NCBI RefSeq assembly: GCF_036967215.1
Contig: NZ_CP146016.1
Location: forward strand, 1,799,337-1,863,336
From: Sulfolobus tengchongensis
GTDB taxonomy: Archaea; Thermoproteota; Thermoprotei_A; Sulfolobales; Sulfolobaceae
DNA length: 64,000 nucleotides
Reading direction: 5' to 3'
Part shown: positions 38,145-47,209 of the stretch, piece after piece
Numbering within the stretch: the first letter of the stretch is position 1
How the letters are laid out: every line of letters starts with the position of its first letter
Position numbers and translations under genes: made by a program
Notes under the pieces: model-generated
Told to the model about the DNA's origin: nothing
The model's database searches: none
What the model saw: only the letters and a program-made list of their open reading frames with translations

Positions 38145-39152
38145 TATCTCCTCTATTCTCTTTAAATCATCATTTTTCAAATTTACATTTAAGGCGTTTA
38201 AGTTATCCTCAAGATGGCTCATTTTACTTACTCCAATAAGTGGAATAATTGTGACTCCTAATTGTTCACCTCTTTTTATAAGCCAAGCAATAGCAAGCTG
38301 GGAAAGAGTTATTCCTAACTGTGAGGCAAGCTCTTTAAGTTCCATGAGAATTTTGAGATTGTTCTCAGAAAAGTACCTTCCCTTTAAATCATTATACATA
38401 GAAACTCTACTAAGTTCCTCTATCTTCCAACCTTTATCACTTATATATTTTCCCGTTAAAAATCCATGAGCTAATGGAGCATATGCCATTATGCTTAATC
38501 CATATCTCTTAGCTATGTTTATCTTATCCTTCTCTACATATCTTTCTAGCATGTTATATAGATCTTGCATGACTACAAATTTTTCAAGGCAATATCTCTC
38601 ACTTAACTGAAGGAATTCGATAACATCTGTTGCTGGATGATTACTAATACCTAGATAGTGGACTATCCCGTTACTCACTAAACTGTTTAGGACTTTCAAG
38701 GTTTCTAATTTAGGAGTATCAGGATCTGGCCAATGAATAAAATACACATCAACGTAATCGGTATTTAATCTCTTTAAACTCTCCTTAATTTGCCACATTA
38801 TGTGTTTTCTGGATAATCCCTCTCCGTTAACGAAATTACTAACCTTACCTCTTACCTTAGTTGATATCACCACAGATTCTCTATCAATCAACCTTAGGAA
38901 CTCTCCAACGATTCTTTCCGAATTTCCAATATGCGGGGGATCAGTTACCCATAGTGCACCATGATAAACGTTTGCAGTATCGATAAAGTTAACTCCTTCA
39001 TCATACGCTTTTTTGAGTATTTTCAATGTGGTCTCTTTGTCTACTTTGAAGACTCCTAGGTCATCTTTTTCTGGCAAAAGAGGAAGAAACCATGTACCTA
39101 AGGCTATTTGAGAAACCTTAATTCCAGTATCTCCTAACTTAACATATCTCAT
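38127..39152 (-). CDS. Aldo-keto reductase
   Basis: A 341-residue TIM-barrel reductase. The catalytic tetrad is visible: Asp in NFIDTANVYHG (D, with Y four residues on), Lys in VISTKVRG, and His in YFIHWPDPDTPK. The cofactor end has LIKRGEQLGVTIIPLIGVSKMSHLEDN. It resembles the YajO/Kv-beta subfamily, which uses NADPH to reduce aldehydes or sugars. It is divergent from the small gene and promoter region at 39221-39849 and convergent with copy 3 of the Gfo/Idh enzymes. Substrate not known. Confidence 0.87.
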   Translation of the reverse strand: MRYVKLGDTGIKVSQIALGTWFLPLLPEKDDLGVFKVDKETTLKILKKAYDEGVNFIDTANVYHGALWVTDPPHIGNSERIVGEFLRLIDRESVVISTKVRGKVSNFVNGEGLSRKHIMWQIKESLKRLNTDYVDVYFIHWPDPDTPKLETLKVLNSLVSNGIVHYLGISNHPATDVIEFLQLSERYCLEKFVVMQDLYNMLERYVEKDKINIAKRYGLSIMAYAPLAHGFLTGKYISDKGWKIEELSRVSMYNDLKGRYFSENNLKILMELKELASQLGITLSQLAIAWLIKRGEQLGVTIIPLIGVSKMSHLEDNLNALNVNLKNDDLKRIEEILGITT

Positions 39153-39220
39153 GCGTATAAAATAGAATCACGAAGTATATATTTTTATGACGAGAACAAG
39201 AAAGATGTTTCTCTATTTAC

Positions 39221-39391
39221 TCAAAAAACAGTAGTTCTTACTCTTACTTTTTGTAGATACTTCCAGTCGTTTGGATACTCTAGCTTTAAATATTCTTCTG
39301 GTAACTGATCAATTGATACTATTTCTTCTCTTCTCTCTTCCTCTACTTTGTTTGGTTGTTCTTGTTTCTTCCTCAATTGTAGCAAGACCAT
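39221..39391 (-). CDS. Small charged protein, 56 residues
   Basis: A short frame with ATG at 39391 and TGA at 39221-39223. The product is rich in Glu, Lys and Arg (RKKQEQPNKVEEERREEIV), followed by a more structured YLKLEYPNDWKYLQKVRVR end. A TATATT element lies about 18 nt upstream on the minus strand, slightly too close for the ATG, so a TTG two codons later is possible. Composition and the ordered Trp/Tyr-containing end look protein-like rather than random. No family recognised. Confidence 0.45.
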   Translation of the reverse strand: MVLLQLRKKQEQPNKVEEERREEIVSIDQLPEEYLKLEYPNDWKYLQKVRVRTTVF

Positions 39392-39820
39392 TTTTCACTC
39401 ACTAATATATAATCATCTATAGTAATTTTTAAATCTTTCTGCCCTTAGATTTAGATAGAGATAGTAAACTTTAAACTCCATTTCAAATGACTGGAATCTC
39501 CCATAATGTAAACTATTTTTTAACTAAATTAACACAAATGATAACTCGACTAGTCTTTAAATAATCTCAATATATTATACTAAACTTTTGCACATGTTTT
39601 CTTAATCCCCATCTATTACTGAAAAGTTTACAAGAGTAACTTCCATCTTATATTGTTTTCAGAATATACCCTTATTTATCTAAAAGATCATATATGATGA
39701 CATCACTAAAATTAGAACTTCCTATCGACTTCCATTGTATCTATAGATACTTTCTAAGTATTATAAATATTAAGAGAATTACCACTTGTTTATTTTAATA
39801 TTTTCAGCTTAAGATGTGTA
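39392..39820. other. Intergenic region, nothing recognised
   Basis: About 430 bp of very A+T-rich DNA. It contains no frame of note and no stable hairpin; its right end leads to the promoter of the next gene. Confidence 0.5.
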
Positions 39821-39827
39821 TTTATAG
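39821..39827 (+). promoter_or_regulatory. TATA box of Gfo/Idh copy 4
   Basis: TTTATAG is centred about 26 nt before the ATG at 39850, fitting a leaderless transcript. Confidence 0.5.
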
Positions 39828-39849
39828 GTAAAAATTACAAATATTATAT

Positions 39850-40929
39850 ATGAGAATCAGATACGGTATAATAGGTGTAGGTGGCCATGGAAGAAATAGG
39901 CACCTCCTTCCATTAACTAAATTACGAGATAAAGTCGAAATTATAGCCGTGGCTGACATAAATAAGGAAAGATGCGAGGAAGTAGCATATCAATTCAAGA
40001 TTAAATGTTATACCGATTACATGGACATGATAGAAAAGGAATCTCTAGATGCAGTGAGCATAGTTACTCCTACTGGATTACATTCTAAAATTGCAATGGA
40101 TGTGTTAAATAAAAAAGTAAACGTATTGGTAGACAAACCATTAGGCTCTAATTTAGATGAAGTATTGAATGTAGTAAGAACAGCTAAACACAAAGGTCTA
40201 AAATTAATGGTAGGATACTGGAGCAGATTCTCTTCAGCATTGCAATTTGGCAAAGAGATCGTTGACAAGGATTTATTGGGAGAGCCCTATATGGCTTATG
40301 GTTATCTTGTAAGAAGACGAGGTATCCCAGGTATACCCACGTTTATTGATAAAAGGCTATCTGGTGGAAGGGGTGCACTATTAGATATAGGATGTTACAT
40401 AATAGACAACTTACTTACATTACTTAAATTCAGGAAACCTATAAGTGTAATAGGTAAGACTTATACTAAATTCGGAAATAAAAAAGACGAAATAAAGTTC
40501 AACTGGGGAAATTGGGATATAGAGAATTTTAGCCTTGAGGATTACGCTACTGGATTCGTAAAACTTGAAAAAGACATAAGTATGATTTTAGAAGTGGGAT
40601 GGGCAGCTAACGTATCTCATGCAGAAGAGAGAAGTTACATCAGAGTGCTAGGTGATAAAGGTGGAATTGAAGGAAATGGAAATGAGGCAATTTTAGATAT
40701 TTCATTTCATGGGAGAACAGACAATTTCCTTGTAGATATGAAACCGGTTATAAAGAAAAAAGAGGATATGTCATATGAAATGGTTAAGTCGTTTGTGGAA
40801 AGCGTATTGGAAAATAAAGAACCACCTATTACAGGATATGAAAGCGTTATACTGCATTCGATTATTGATGGCATATATAAATCCTCAGAGGAAGATAGGG
40901 AGATCAGAATAGTAATACCAGAGATTTAA
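39850..40929 (+). CDS. Gfo/Idh/MocA family oxidoreductase (copy 4)
   Basis: A 359-residue enzyme: YGIIGVGGHGRNRHLLPL, VLVDKPLGSN (here DKP in place of EKP, keeping the key Lys), a YLVRRRGIPGIPTF strand, and GGRGALLDIGCYIIDNLLTLL, where the usual active-site His three or four residues after the Asp is replaced by Tyr (GCYI versus GSHI in copy 2). Loss of that His could change or weaken catalysis. It resembles copy 2 in overall layout. A 10-bp inverted repeat follows its stop codon. Confidence 0.85.
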   Translation: MRIRYGIIGVGGHGRNRHLLPLTKLRDKVEIIAVADINKERCEEVAYQFKIKCYTDYMDMIEKESLDAVSIVTPTGLHSKIAMDVLNKKVNVLVDKPLGSNLDEVLNVVRTAKHKGLKLMVGYWSRFSSALQFGKEIVDKDLLGEPYMAYGYLVRRRGIPGIPTFIDKRLSGGRGALLDIGCYIIDNLLTLLKFRKPISVIGKTYTKFGNKKDEIKFNWGNWDIENFSLEDYATGFVKLEKDISMILEVGWAANVSHAEERSYIRVLGDKGGIEGNGNEAILDISFHGRTDNFLVDMKPVIKKKEDMSYEMVKSFVESVLENKEPPITGYESVILHSIIDGIYKSSEEDREIRIVIPEI

Positions 40930-40951
40930 TTTGTATTTGTAATATTAAATT

Positions 40952-41003
40952 CCACTCTAAGGAATCTGTCTTGCTATATCATTTTAAGTTTAACTTAGAG
41001 TGG
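40952..41003. terminator. Perfect 10-bp inverted repeat between convergent genes
   Basis: CCACTCTAAG (40952-40961) and CTTAGAGTGG (40994-41003) are exact complements with a 32-nt spacer, placed 23 bp after the stop of Gfo/Idh copy 4 and about 140 bp past the end of the convergent amidohydrolase gene. It may serve as a terminator or RNA-end stabiliser; a protein-binding site is an alternative. Confidence 0.4.
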
Positions 41004-41144
41004 TTTAGTAGACTTTAATTACTCTCTTTATCAAGATATTCTAGAAAAATACCTCTAGTTCCCGAACAATATACAAAGCAATTATCTTACCTTAACATAT
41101 TCTCCCACTTTTATTATTATTTAATTTACCCATTATCTACTCAT

Positions 41145-41999
41145 TTATCGTAATTCACTTAATGGTTTATATAATGATTTTGGATTGTTACTGGCTATAT
41201 CGACTTTAGCTTTTTCACTAATATTAATCGAGAGAAACTCCTTCAAGTTTTGTGAAATACCCTTGACTCCGGGACCACCGTAATCACTACCATAAATTGT
41301 CTTATAACTTATTTCCTCAAGTCTTGGTAGATATTCTAGCAATTTCTTAGGTGGAATAGAAGAGATTTCAGCGTATATATTTCTCCTTATTCTGACTAAT
41401 TGGAAAGCCGTAGGAACGTAGTTTGGTCTACCCATATGAGCCATAACTATCTTTAATTTTGGAAAGTCCACCGAAACGTCGTCGACAAAAATTGGATCAG
41501 CATATTTATTCCTAGCTTTTAAGAATACGCTAGTCCCCGTATGGATAATAACTGGTAATTCGTGATCTTGTGCAAATTGGTAAAGTAATTCCAGTTGCTT
41601 TAGACCTCCTTCCTCTTCTCTATACGCATTCGGCTTAACGTGAGAATGTACTGGATGGAGCTTAAATCCTGAAACACCTGCCTCATATTGCTTTTCTAAC
41701 CAGTATTTTGTTTCTTGCAAACTTAATTTATTTGGCTCTATACCTCCTACTATTGAAAATCTGTTTGCGTAATCCTTAACAACGTTTATCATATTAATAG
41801 GAAAATCTTCTTTAATATGCCAAATTTCCCTACTAGGATATGCAATTATTACAATATAATCTATATTTACACTATCCATTTCCTTTATAATATCATTTAT
41901 ACTAGGTGGGGTATATTCGTAACCAGAATCATTATTGAAGAAATCTTTAGGTAAAGCCTCTTTAAACCAGACGTGAGTATGAGCGTCTACATACCCCAT
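41145..41999 (-). CDS. Metal-dependent amidohydrolase (Amidohydro_2 / lactonase-like TIM barrel)
   Basis: A 284-residue protein beginning VDAHTHVWF (the HxH metal motif). It continues with SGFKLHPVHSHV, PVIIHTGTSVF, KIVMAHMGRPN and IYGSDYGGPG (final catalytic Asp), the order of the amidohydrolase_2 barrel that includes decarboxylases and sugar lactonases. In this sugar-oxidation cluster, hydrolysis of a lactone made by one of the nearby dehydrogenases is a good guess, but a decarboxylase or C-C hydrolase role is equally consistent with the motifs. Confidence 0.85.
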   Translation of the reverse strand: MGYVDAHTHVWFKEALPKDFFNNDSGYEYTPPSINDIIKEMDSVNIDYIVIIAYPSREIWHIKEDFPINMINVVKDYANRFSIVGGIEPNKLSLQETKYWLEKQYEAGVSGFKLHPVHSHVKPNAYREEEGGLKQLELLYQFAQDHELPVIIHTGTSVFLKARNKYADPIFVDDVSVDFPKLKIVMAHMGRPNYVPTAFQLVRIRRNIYAEISSIPPKKLLEYLPRLEEISYKTIYGSDYGGPGVKGISQNLKEFLSINISEKAKVDIASNNPKSLYKPLSELR

Positions 42000-42172
42000 G
42001 TAAGATAATTAGATATAAGGACTTTTAAACTGATTTGTTACCCCCTTCAAATGTTTATTGTTCTTACTCCCTACTGTGCATCGTATTTTTTATTGTTATA
42101 TTATCTTTTATTTTATGAATATTTTTATAATTAGCAAATGCCAACGTCAATTCTCGTTCTTCTTGTGAACTA

Positions 42173-42191
42173 CTCCGCCCTTACGACGGAG
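42173..42191. repeat. 3'-end hairpin of the IS605-type element
   Basis: Perfect 5-bp stem CTCCG/CGGAG with a 9-nt loop, overlapping the last codons of tnpB. In IS605 elements the transposase recognises this kind of hairpin, and in TnpB biology this end also contributes the scaffold of the guide (reRNA/omega RNA). Confidence 0.55.
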
Positions 42192-43398
42192 CATCCCCAC
42201 CTCGCGATGAGGATTTCCTGCTTCTCTGGGGAAACTTGCTGTACACCACCTCATAAAAGGTGACGTACAGTAGAGGTTTCCCCTCCACAGGCAGAGGGGC
42301 AGTCCCAACCCCATTCCTCAAAATATTTAGAGAAGCATTATAATCACGGTCTATTACAAGACCGCAATTAGGACAACGAAATATTCTGTCAGACAAACTA
42401 AGTTTTACCCTGTACCCACACCTTGAACATGTTTGTGATGTATATGCTGGGTTTACCTCCACCACCTTCCTACCAGCTCTTTCAGCCTTGTAGAAAAGGT
42501 GGTGGAGAAAAGTTGAAAACTTTGAATAAAGAATATGCTTCCTCAACTTGCTATTCGAGTCATGTATCATTTTTAGCATGTTTAATTTCTCAACTACTAT
42601 CACATCATAATTTTTCACTAACCACGTTGTTATCTTGTGTATGTAATCGTTCAACGTGTTTTCAAGTTTCTCATAAGCCTTAGCTAGCTTAACTCTAGCT
42701 TTCTCATAATTTCTTGAACCCTTCTTCTTTCTTGATAATCTCCTTTGCAGTAATTTGATTCTTTTCTCTATCTTATCGAAAAGTTTAGGATTTTCAATCG
42801 CAATACCGTCACTTGTAGTAGCAAATTTCTCTATGCCAAGGTCAACACTAGCTACTTTGCCAATCTTCTCTAGTTGTTGCTTTTCTTGTTCTACTTGGAA
42901 TATCGCGTACCATTTGTTTGTTTTGCTTCTCTTTATGATTACACCTTTTATCCTCCCTTGTATTGGTCTGTGTAAGAGGACTTTTATTTCGCCTATTTTC
43001 GAGAGATAGAGTTTGTTTCCTTGTAGTTTGAATCCGGATTGGTTGTACCAGATTATTCTGAATATCTTTTTGTGTCTTAGTTTTCCTACTTTCTTTCCAT
43101 TCTTTTTTAGTTCTGATAAAGCGTGAATGTTGTACCAGAGTATATTATTTATCATTTGTAGGGTTTTTGAGTATACCTCATGTTTTTCTTTCATGTTTTT
43201 GAGTAGTTTTTGTGTGTCTAGTTGTGTTACTTTTATTCCTTGTTTTTTCTTTTCTGTTATGTAATCTAACAAGGTGTTGTATACTTTAGCTTCACTTTGC
43301 ATTGTTTTAATGAGTTTTTGTTCTATTTCTAGTGTTGGGTATATTCTGTATTTATAAGATAAACGTATGATATCTTTTTTATTCTTTTCCTTCAACAT
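42181..43398 (-). CDS. tnpB: TnpB RNA-guided endonuclease of IS200/IS605 family
   Basis: A 405-residue protein with a complete RuvC active site: D186 (VASVDLGIEKFA), E270 (VIVVEKLNML) and D352 (VIDRDYNAS), plus the zinc ribbon C324/C327 and C342/C345 (CSRCG, CPNCG). The N-terminal WED/REC part (RLSYKYRIYPT) and the bridge region (RIKLLQRRLSRKKKGSRNYEKA) are intact, so it should be an active nuclease that cuts DNA matching the element-flank guide. It promotes element retention after excision. It is located just after the ruined tnpA remnant on the same strand. The gene shows no frameshift. Confidence 0.92.
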   Translation of the reverse strand: MLKEKNKKDIIRLSYKYRIYPTLEIEQKLIKTMQSEAKVYNTLLDYITEKKKQGIKVTQLDTQKLLKNMKEKHEVYSKTLQMINNILWYNIHALSELKKNGKKVGKLRHKKIFRIIWYNQSGFKLQGNKLYLSKIGEIKVLLHRPIQGRIKGVIIKRSKTNKWYAIFQVEQEKQQLEKIGKVASVDLGIEKFATTSDGIAIENPKLFDKIEKRIKLLQRRLSRKKKGSRNYEKARVKLAKAYEKLENTLNDYIHKITTWLVKNYDVIVVEKLNMLKMIHDSNSKLRKHILYSKFSTFLHHLFYKAERAGRKVVEVNPAYTSQTCSRCGYRVKLSLSDRIFRCPNCGLVIDRDYNASLNILRNGVGTAPLPVEGKPLLYVTFYEVVYSKFPQRSRKSSSRGGDAPS

Positions 43399-43469
43399 GT
43401 TGTTTTAGCACCTTGAGTGTTACTTGTTTAGTTGTTATAAGAGGGTGTGGTGTCCGTAAGTGATCTTTT

Positions 43470-43770
43470 CATCTTTTACTTCTGGTGGGAAGTTTCTTCC
43501 TTTCCTTGTTATATTTCTCTTGATGTTATTGTTTTTACGTACCTTCGTATGTTTAGTGTTGGTTTTGTTTTGAATAGGGTGTGGAAGTGGTCTTTATCTA
43601 CACTGATTTCAACAATGTGAACTTAAAATGTTTCACTAATTTCGTAAATTAGTTTCTTTAGGAGGTCTATTATTTTTATTCTCGTTGTGAAATATTTTTC
43701 TCCTATACTTGTTCATAGTGATAGTAAAGTGAATGGATTGAATGTGAACTTCTATGGAGTTTATAACGCA
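43470..43770 (-). pseudogene. tnpA: Degenerate tnpA (Y1 transposase of IS200/IS605)
   Basis: On the minus strand broken frames read YRRKIFHNE, then after a slip IKIIDLLKKLIYEISE, HIVEISVDKDHFHTLFKTKPT and RRYVKTITSREI. These correspond in order to the conserved YRRKIF, LKEI, and H-x-H (DHVH) segments of Y1 HUH transposases. Several stop codons and frame changes interrupt it, the DHVH is DHFH, and no catalytic Tyr helix can be read. The gene is dead. Confidence 0.65.
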
Positions 43771-43950
43771 TAGTTCACTAAGTTTTTTGATAACTATAAT
43801 AAGTAAAAACTTTTCTATAAGGGAGCTAATCCATCCCCAACCTTACGGATGGGGACTTTAATCCCTTAACCCCCATTAATGTTAAAATGGACTCTTAGTG
43901 TTAGGAATTGGTATTTTCAACGTTTATCTCCTATAAGATTCGTAAGTTAA

Positions 43951-43960
43951 CTTTTAATTT
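43951..43960 (+). promoter_or_regulatory. TATA box of second MFS transporter gene
   Basis: CTTTTAATTT is centred about 24-26 nt before position 43979-43981, where an out-of-frame ATG (MNMLEIS then stop) lies 10 nt upstream of the TTG start of the transporter, the same layout as in the first MFS gene. Confidence 0.45.
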
Positions 43961-43988
43961 TCTAGTCCTAAATTATTCATGAACATGC

Positions 43989-45146
43989 TTGAAATATCTT
44001 AAATTTTTTGCAATTTTGTCAAATCTTTCCAATAACCTAGTTAATCCCTTTATATCCTTTGTCTCAGCCTATTTTGGAATGAATTCAGAAGAGTTGGCAC
44101 TAGTTACTTCTGCGACAAATGCAATCCCTAATATATCTCAGTATTTCTTAAATTTCATCAAATCTAGAGCTAGACTCCTCTTGTTTTTAGGTACTTTTAT
44201 AAACGGTATACTGTGGATAGTAAGTGCCTTTATCCCATTTAACTGGATATTCCTATTAATCTATTTCATCATAACAACAAGCATAGGAGTAGCGAATTTT
44301 GGATGGAATTTAATAATGGATAAAGTAAGTAGAAACAACAGAGGATCAACTCTTTCTCTTTATATGGTTTACGCCACAATCGGATCCTTAATAGCCACGT
44401 TAATAACTGGTTTAATAACTGGAAACAACATAGAACTTATTCGACGTTTCTTTATTATTTCTGGAATTATGCTTATTAGCTCAGCGTATTTGTCAAGAAA
44501 AGTAGAGACTGATGCAGATTATGATAAACATAAAATAATGGGAAGTAGTAACGTTATGAGAACTACTTCTTCAACAACAATAAATAGATTCCTAGGAATT
44601 ACATTTCTCTTTAATTTGGTGTTAGCAATAGCATGGCCAATCTTTCCTTTAGCACAAGTATATAAATTTCATATGAATGATGAAAATATAGCTATATTAA
44701 GTATAGAAACTAGTATAATAACAATATTATTTAGAAAAATTGTAGCAAAATTAACAGATACAAGAAGGAAACTTACTATGTTCATAGGAAGTGCAATTTA
44801 TTCCATATTTCCCCTATCCTATGCCTTATCTGATTCCATTAATGATATTTATATAGCGAATCTGGCTAGCGGGTTTACCAACGCTGTAGGTTCAGTCACT
44901 TATATAGCGTATTTATTTGACAATTCTGACGAAACTACGGTAAAAAGAAATCTAGCAATTTACAACTTAACTGTAGGATGTGGAGTAATGACCGGCTCTA
45001 TTATAGGTGGTGTGTTATATAACTACGTCTCCCAGTTTTGCAATCCAATTTACGCTATTAACTTACTTCTCCTTATCACATCTATTTTGAGACTCTCGGT
45101 ATCTTCCTTGTTCTTAACAATTAAGGATGCAGTAAAACGAAACTAA
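43989..45146 (+). CDS. Major facilitator superfamily transporter (copy 2)
   Basis: A 385-residue protein with about 12 membrane segments, paralogous along its full length to the product at 31755 (for example FGWNLIMDKVSRNNRG versus FGWLLILDKISSTQRG, and AWPIFPLAQVYKFHM in both). It starts at TTG, as its paralogue does. It lies upstream of lacS on the same strand, separated by 304 bp with a T-run terminator and the lacS promoter, so it is not in the lacS transcript. It is likely a sugar or glycoside importer. The insertion element ends about 120 bp upstream. Confidence 0.8.
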   Translation: MKYLKFFAILSNLSNNLVNPFISFVSAYFGMNSEELALVTSATNAIPNISQYFLNFIKSRARLLLFLGTFINGILWIVSAFIPFNWIFLLIYFIITTSIGVANFGWNLIMDKVSRNNRGSTLSLYMVYATIGSLIATLITGLITGNNIELIRRFFIISGIMLISSAYLSRKVETDADYDKHKIMGSSNVMRTTSSTTINRFLGITFLFNLVLAIAWPIFPLAQVYKFHMNDENIAILSIETSIITILFRKIVAKLTDTRRKLTMFIGSAIYSIFPLSYALSDSINDIYIANLASGFTNAVGSVTYIAYLFDNSDETTVKRNLAIYNLTVGCGVMTGSIIGGVLYNYVSQFCNPIYAINLLLLITSILRLSVSSLFLTIKDAVKRN

Positions 45147-45171
45147 TCTCAATTAAAAATACATGAATCTA

Positions 45172-45181
45172 TTTTTTTTTA
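45172..45181 (+). terminator. T-run terminator after second MFS gene
   Basis: A run of nine or more T residues 25 bp after the stop codon, the simple poly-T signal that ends transcription in Sulfolobales. The remaining 240 bp up to the lacS promoter hold no gene that I can recognise. Confidence 0.5.
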
Positions 45182-45420
45182 AAAATTGTTTTTATAAGAT
45201 GGAGAAGATGGAGACATGAAAGTAGAAGTTAATATTCAGTGACCTTTTTGCAGAGCGGAAAACGCGTTAGTTAGGACTCTTTATTACAATCTTTAGAAAG
45301 ATACTCATAAAAATAATATCGTATATTTCATGTTTAGCAATATAATCTGTTTCTAAGTATAATTTTTGTTTTCAGAGTACAACTGAAAATACAAGTAAAC
45401 TTAAACTTTCATACCATAAT

Positions 45421-45430
45421 GCTTAAAAAT
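45421..45430 (+). promoter_or_regulatory. TATA box of lacS
   Basis: GCTTAAAAAT is centred 26 nt before the lacS ATG at 45451, predicting the leaderless lacS mRNA well known in Sulfolobus. Confidence 0.65.
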
Positions 45431-45450
45431 GTATTAAGAAGAAGAGTAGT

Positions 45451-46920
45451 ATGCATATATTCCCAAAGAGCTTTAGGTTTGGTTGGTCTCAAGCAGGATT
45501 TCAATCGGAAATGGGAACACCAGGGTCAGAAGATCCAAACACTGACTGGTATGTATGGGTCCATGATAAAGAAAATATAGCTTCTGGATTAGTTAGTGGA
45601 GACTTGCCAGAGAACGGTCCAGGGTACTGGGGGAACTATAAGACATTTCACGATAATGCACAAAAAATGGGACTTAAAATAGCTAGATTAAATGTAGAAT
45701 GGTCCCGAATATTCCCAAAACCATTACCAAAACCACAAAACTTTGATGAGAGCAAAACAGATGTAACAGAAGTTGAAATTAATGAAAATGAATTAAGAAA
45801 AATGGACGAATATGCAAACAAAGACGCACTAAATCACTATAGGGAAATTTTCAAAGACCTCAAAAGCAGAGGAATTTACTTTATATTAAACATGTATCAT
45901 TGGCCTTTACCTTTGTGGATACACGATCCTATAAGGGTAAGAAAAGGAGACCTTAGTGGTCCAATAGGCTGGCTAAGTACCAGAACAGTTTACGAATTTG
46001 CAAGATTCTCAGCATATATTGCGTGGAAATTCGATGATCTTGCAGATGAATATTCTACCATGAATGAGCCTAATGTAGTTTGGGGATTAGGATATGTAGG
46101 TGTTAAATCCGGATTTCCACCAGGACATCTTAGCTTTGAATTGTCAGGTAGGGCAATGTATAATATAATTCAAGCTCATGCAAGAGCATATGATGCAATA
46201 AAGAGTGTCTCTAAGAAACCAGTAGGAATAATCTACGCCAATTCGTCTTTCCAACCATTAACTGAAAATGATAAGGAAGCTGTAGAAATGGCAGAATATG
46301 ATAATAGGTGGGTATTCTTCGATGCTATAATTAGGGGTGAAGTCAATAAGGGAAAAGAAAAGGTTGTAAGAGAGGATCTAAGAAATAGACTAGATTGGAT
46401 AGGAGTTAATTATTACACTAGAACGGTAGTTAAAAAAACTGAAAGAGGATATACCAGCTTAGGCGGATATGGACATGGATGCGAGAGAAACTCAGTTAGT
46501 TTAGCTGGCTTACCAACAAGTGATTTTGGTTGGGAATTCTACCCTGAAGGATTATATGATGTTTTGACTAAGTACTGGAATAGATATCATTTATATATGT
46601 ATGTTACTGAAAATGGTATAGCTGATGATGCTGATTATCAAAGACCATATTATCTCGTATCTCACATTTATCAAGTACACAGAGCTATAAACAGTGGAGC
46701 AGATGTGAGAGGTTACTTACACTGGTCTTTAGCAGATAATTATGAATGGGCATCCGGATTTTCAATGAGATTTGGTTTGCTAAAAGTTGATTATGCAACA
46801 AAGAAGTTATACTGGAGACCATCAGCACTGGTTTACAGAGAGATAGCAACTAACGGAGGAATAATTGATGAAATAGAGCATCTAAACAGTGTCCCACCCA
46901 TAAAACCACTTAGACATTAG
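45451..46920 (+). CDS. lacS: Beta-glycosidase LacS (GH1)
   Basis: A 489-residue GH1 enzyme, the same length as Sulfolobus LacS. The N-terminal signature [20 protein letters not shown], acid/base Glu in [12 protein letters not shown] (E206) and nucleophile Glu in [12 protein letters not shown] (E387) are all present, and the chain ends [11 protein letters not shown] as in known LacS. It hydrolyses beta-D-galactosides, glucosides, fucosides and cello-oligomers in the cytoplasm, and in xyloglucan breakdown it alternates with XylS. About 90% identical by memory to the P2 enzyme, with changes that recall the S. shibatae protein. Monocistronic and leaderless. Confidence 0.97.
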   Translation: MHIFPKSFRFGWSQAGFQSEMGTPGSEDPNTDWYVWVHDKENIASGLVSGDLPENGPGYWGNYKTFHDNAQKMGLKIARLNVEWSRIFPKPLPKPQNFDESKTDVTEVEINENELRKMDEYANKDALNHYREIFKDLKSRGIYFILNMYHWPLPLWIHDPIRVRKGDLSGPIGWLSTRTVYEFARFSAYIAWKFDDLADEYSTMNEPNVVWGLGYVGVKSGFPPGHLSFELSGRAMYNIIQAHARAYDAIKSVSKKPVGIIYANSSFQPLTENDKEAVEMAEYDNRWVFFDAIIRGEVNKGKEKVVREDLRNRLDWIGVNYYTRTVVKKTERGYTSLGGYGHGCERNSVSLAGLPTSDFGWEFYPEGLYDVLTKYWNRYHLYMYVTENGIADDADYQRPYYLVSHIYQVHRAINSGADVRGYLHWSLADNYEWASGFSMRFGLLKVDYATKKLYWRPSALVYREIATNGGIIDEIEHLNSVPPIKPLRH

Positions 46921-47209
46921 ACTTTCAACACAGATGACCTTGAGATTTATGAACTATTTTTCATACTTTGATCCTACTGCATAGAGCCTAATAATAAGGG
47001 ACTTTTCCTATAACTCAGAAAGTATTCGTCTCTTTTCTTTTCTTTAAATAAACTTTTCCTATTAGGATAATTAATCGCTCATAACCGCATTTCTTTTAAT
47101 TCTTTATTTAGATAATAAGCCCCCAACTCAAAACTATGCCTGCAGTATTGTATGATTTAATTTTAAAAATTATCCTTACAAAAAATTTAGATCTTATAAT
47201 TCATTATTT

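Larger units (their letters stand above)
42140..43870 (-). mobile_element. IS200/IS605-type element, tnpB intact, tnpA decayed
   Basis: The element runs right to left. Its 5' end carries a hairpin CCATCC...GGATGG (43831-43852) within GGGATTAAAGTCCCCATCCG on the minus strand. The degenerate tnpA is next, then tnpB, and the 3' end has a hairpin CTCCG-CCCTTACGA-CGGAG (42173-42191) that overlaps the tnpB stop. Such imperfect subterminal hairpins, without inverted repeats or target duplication, are typical of single-strand peel-and-paste IS605 elements. Exact ends are uncertain by about 20-40 bp. Without tnpA it can move only if a related transposase is supplied in trans. Confidence 0.75.

Noticed and set aside
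39690-39740. ATGATGA box resembling a C/D RNA C box
   Set aside because: No D or D' box at the right distance on either strand.
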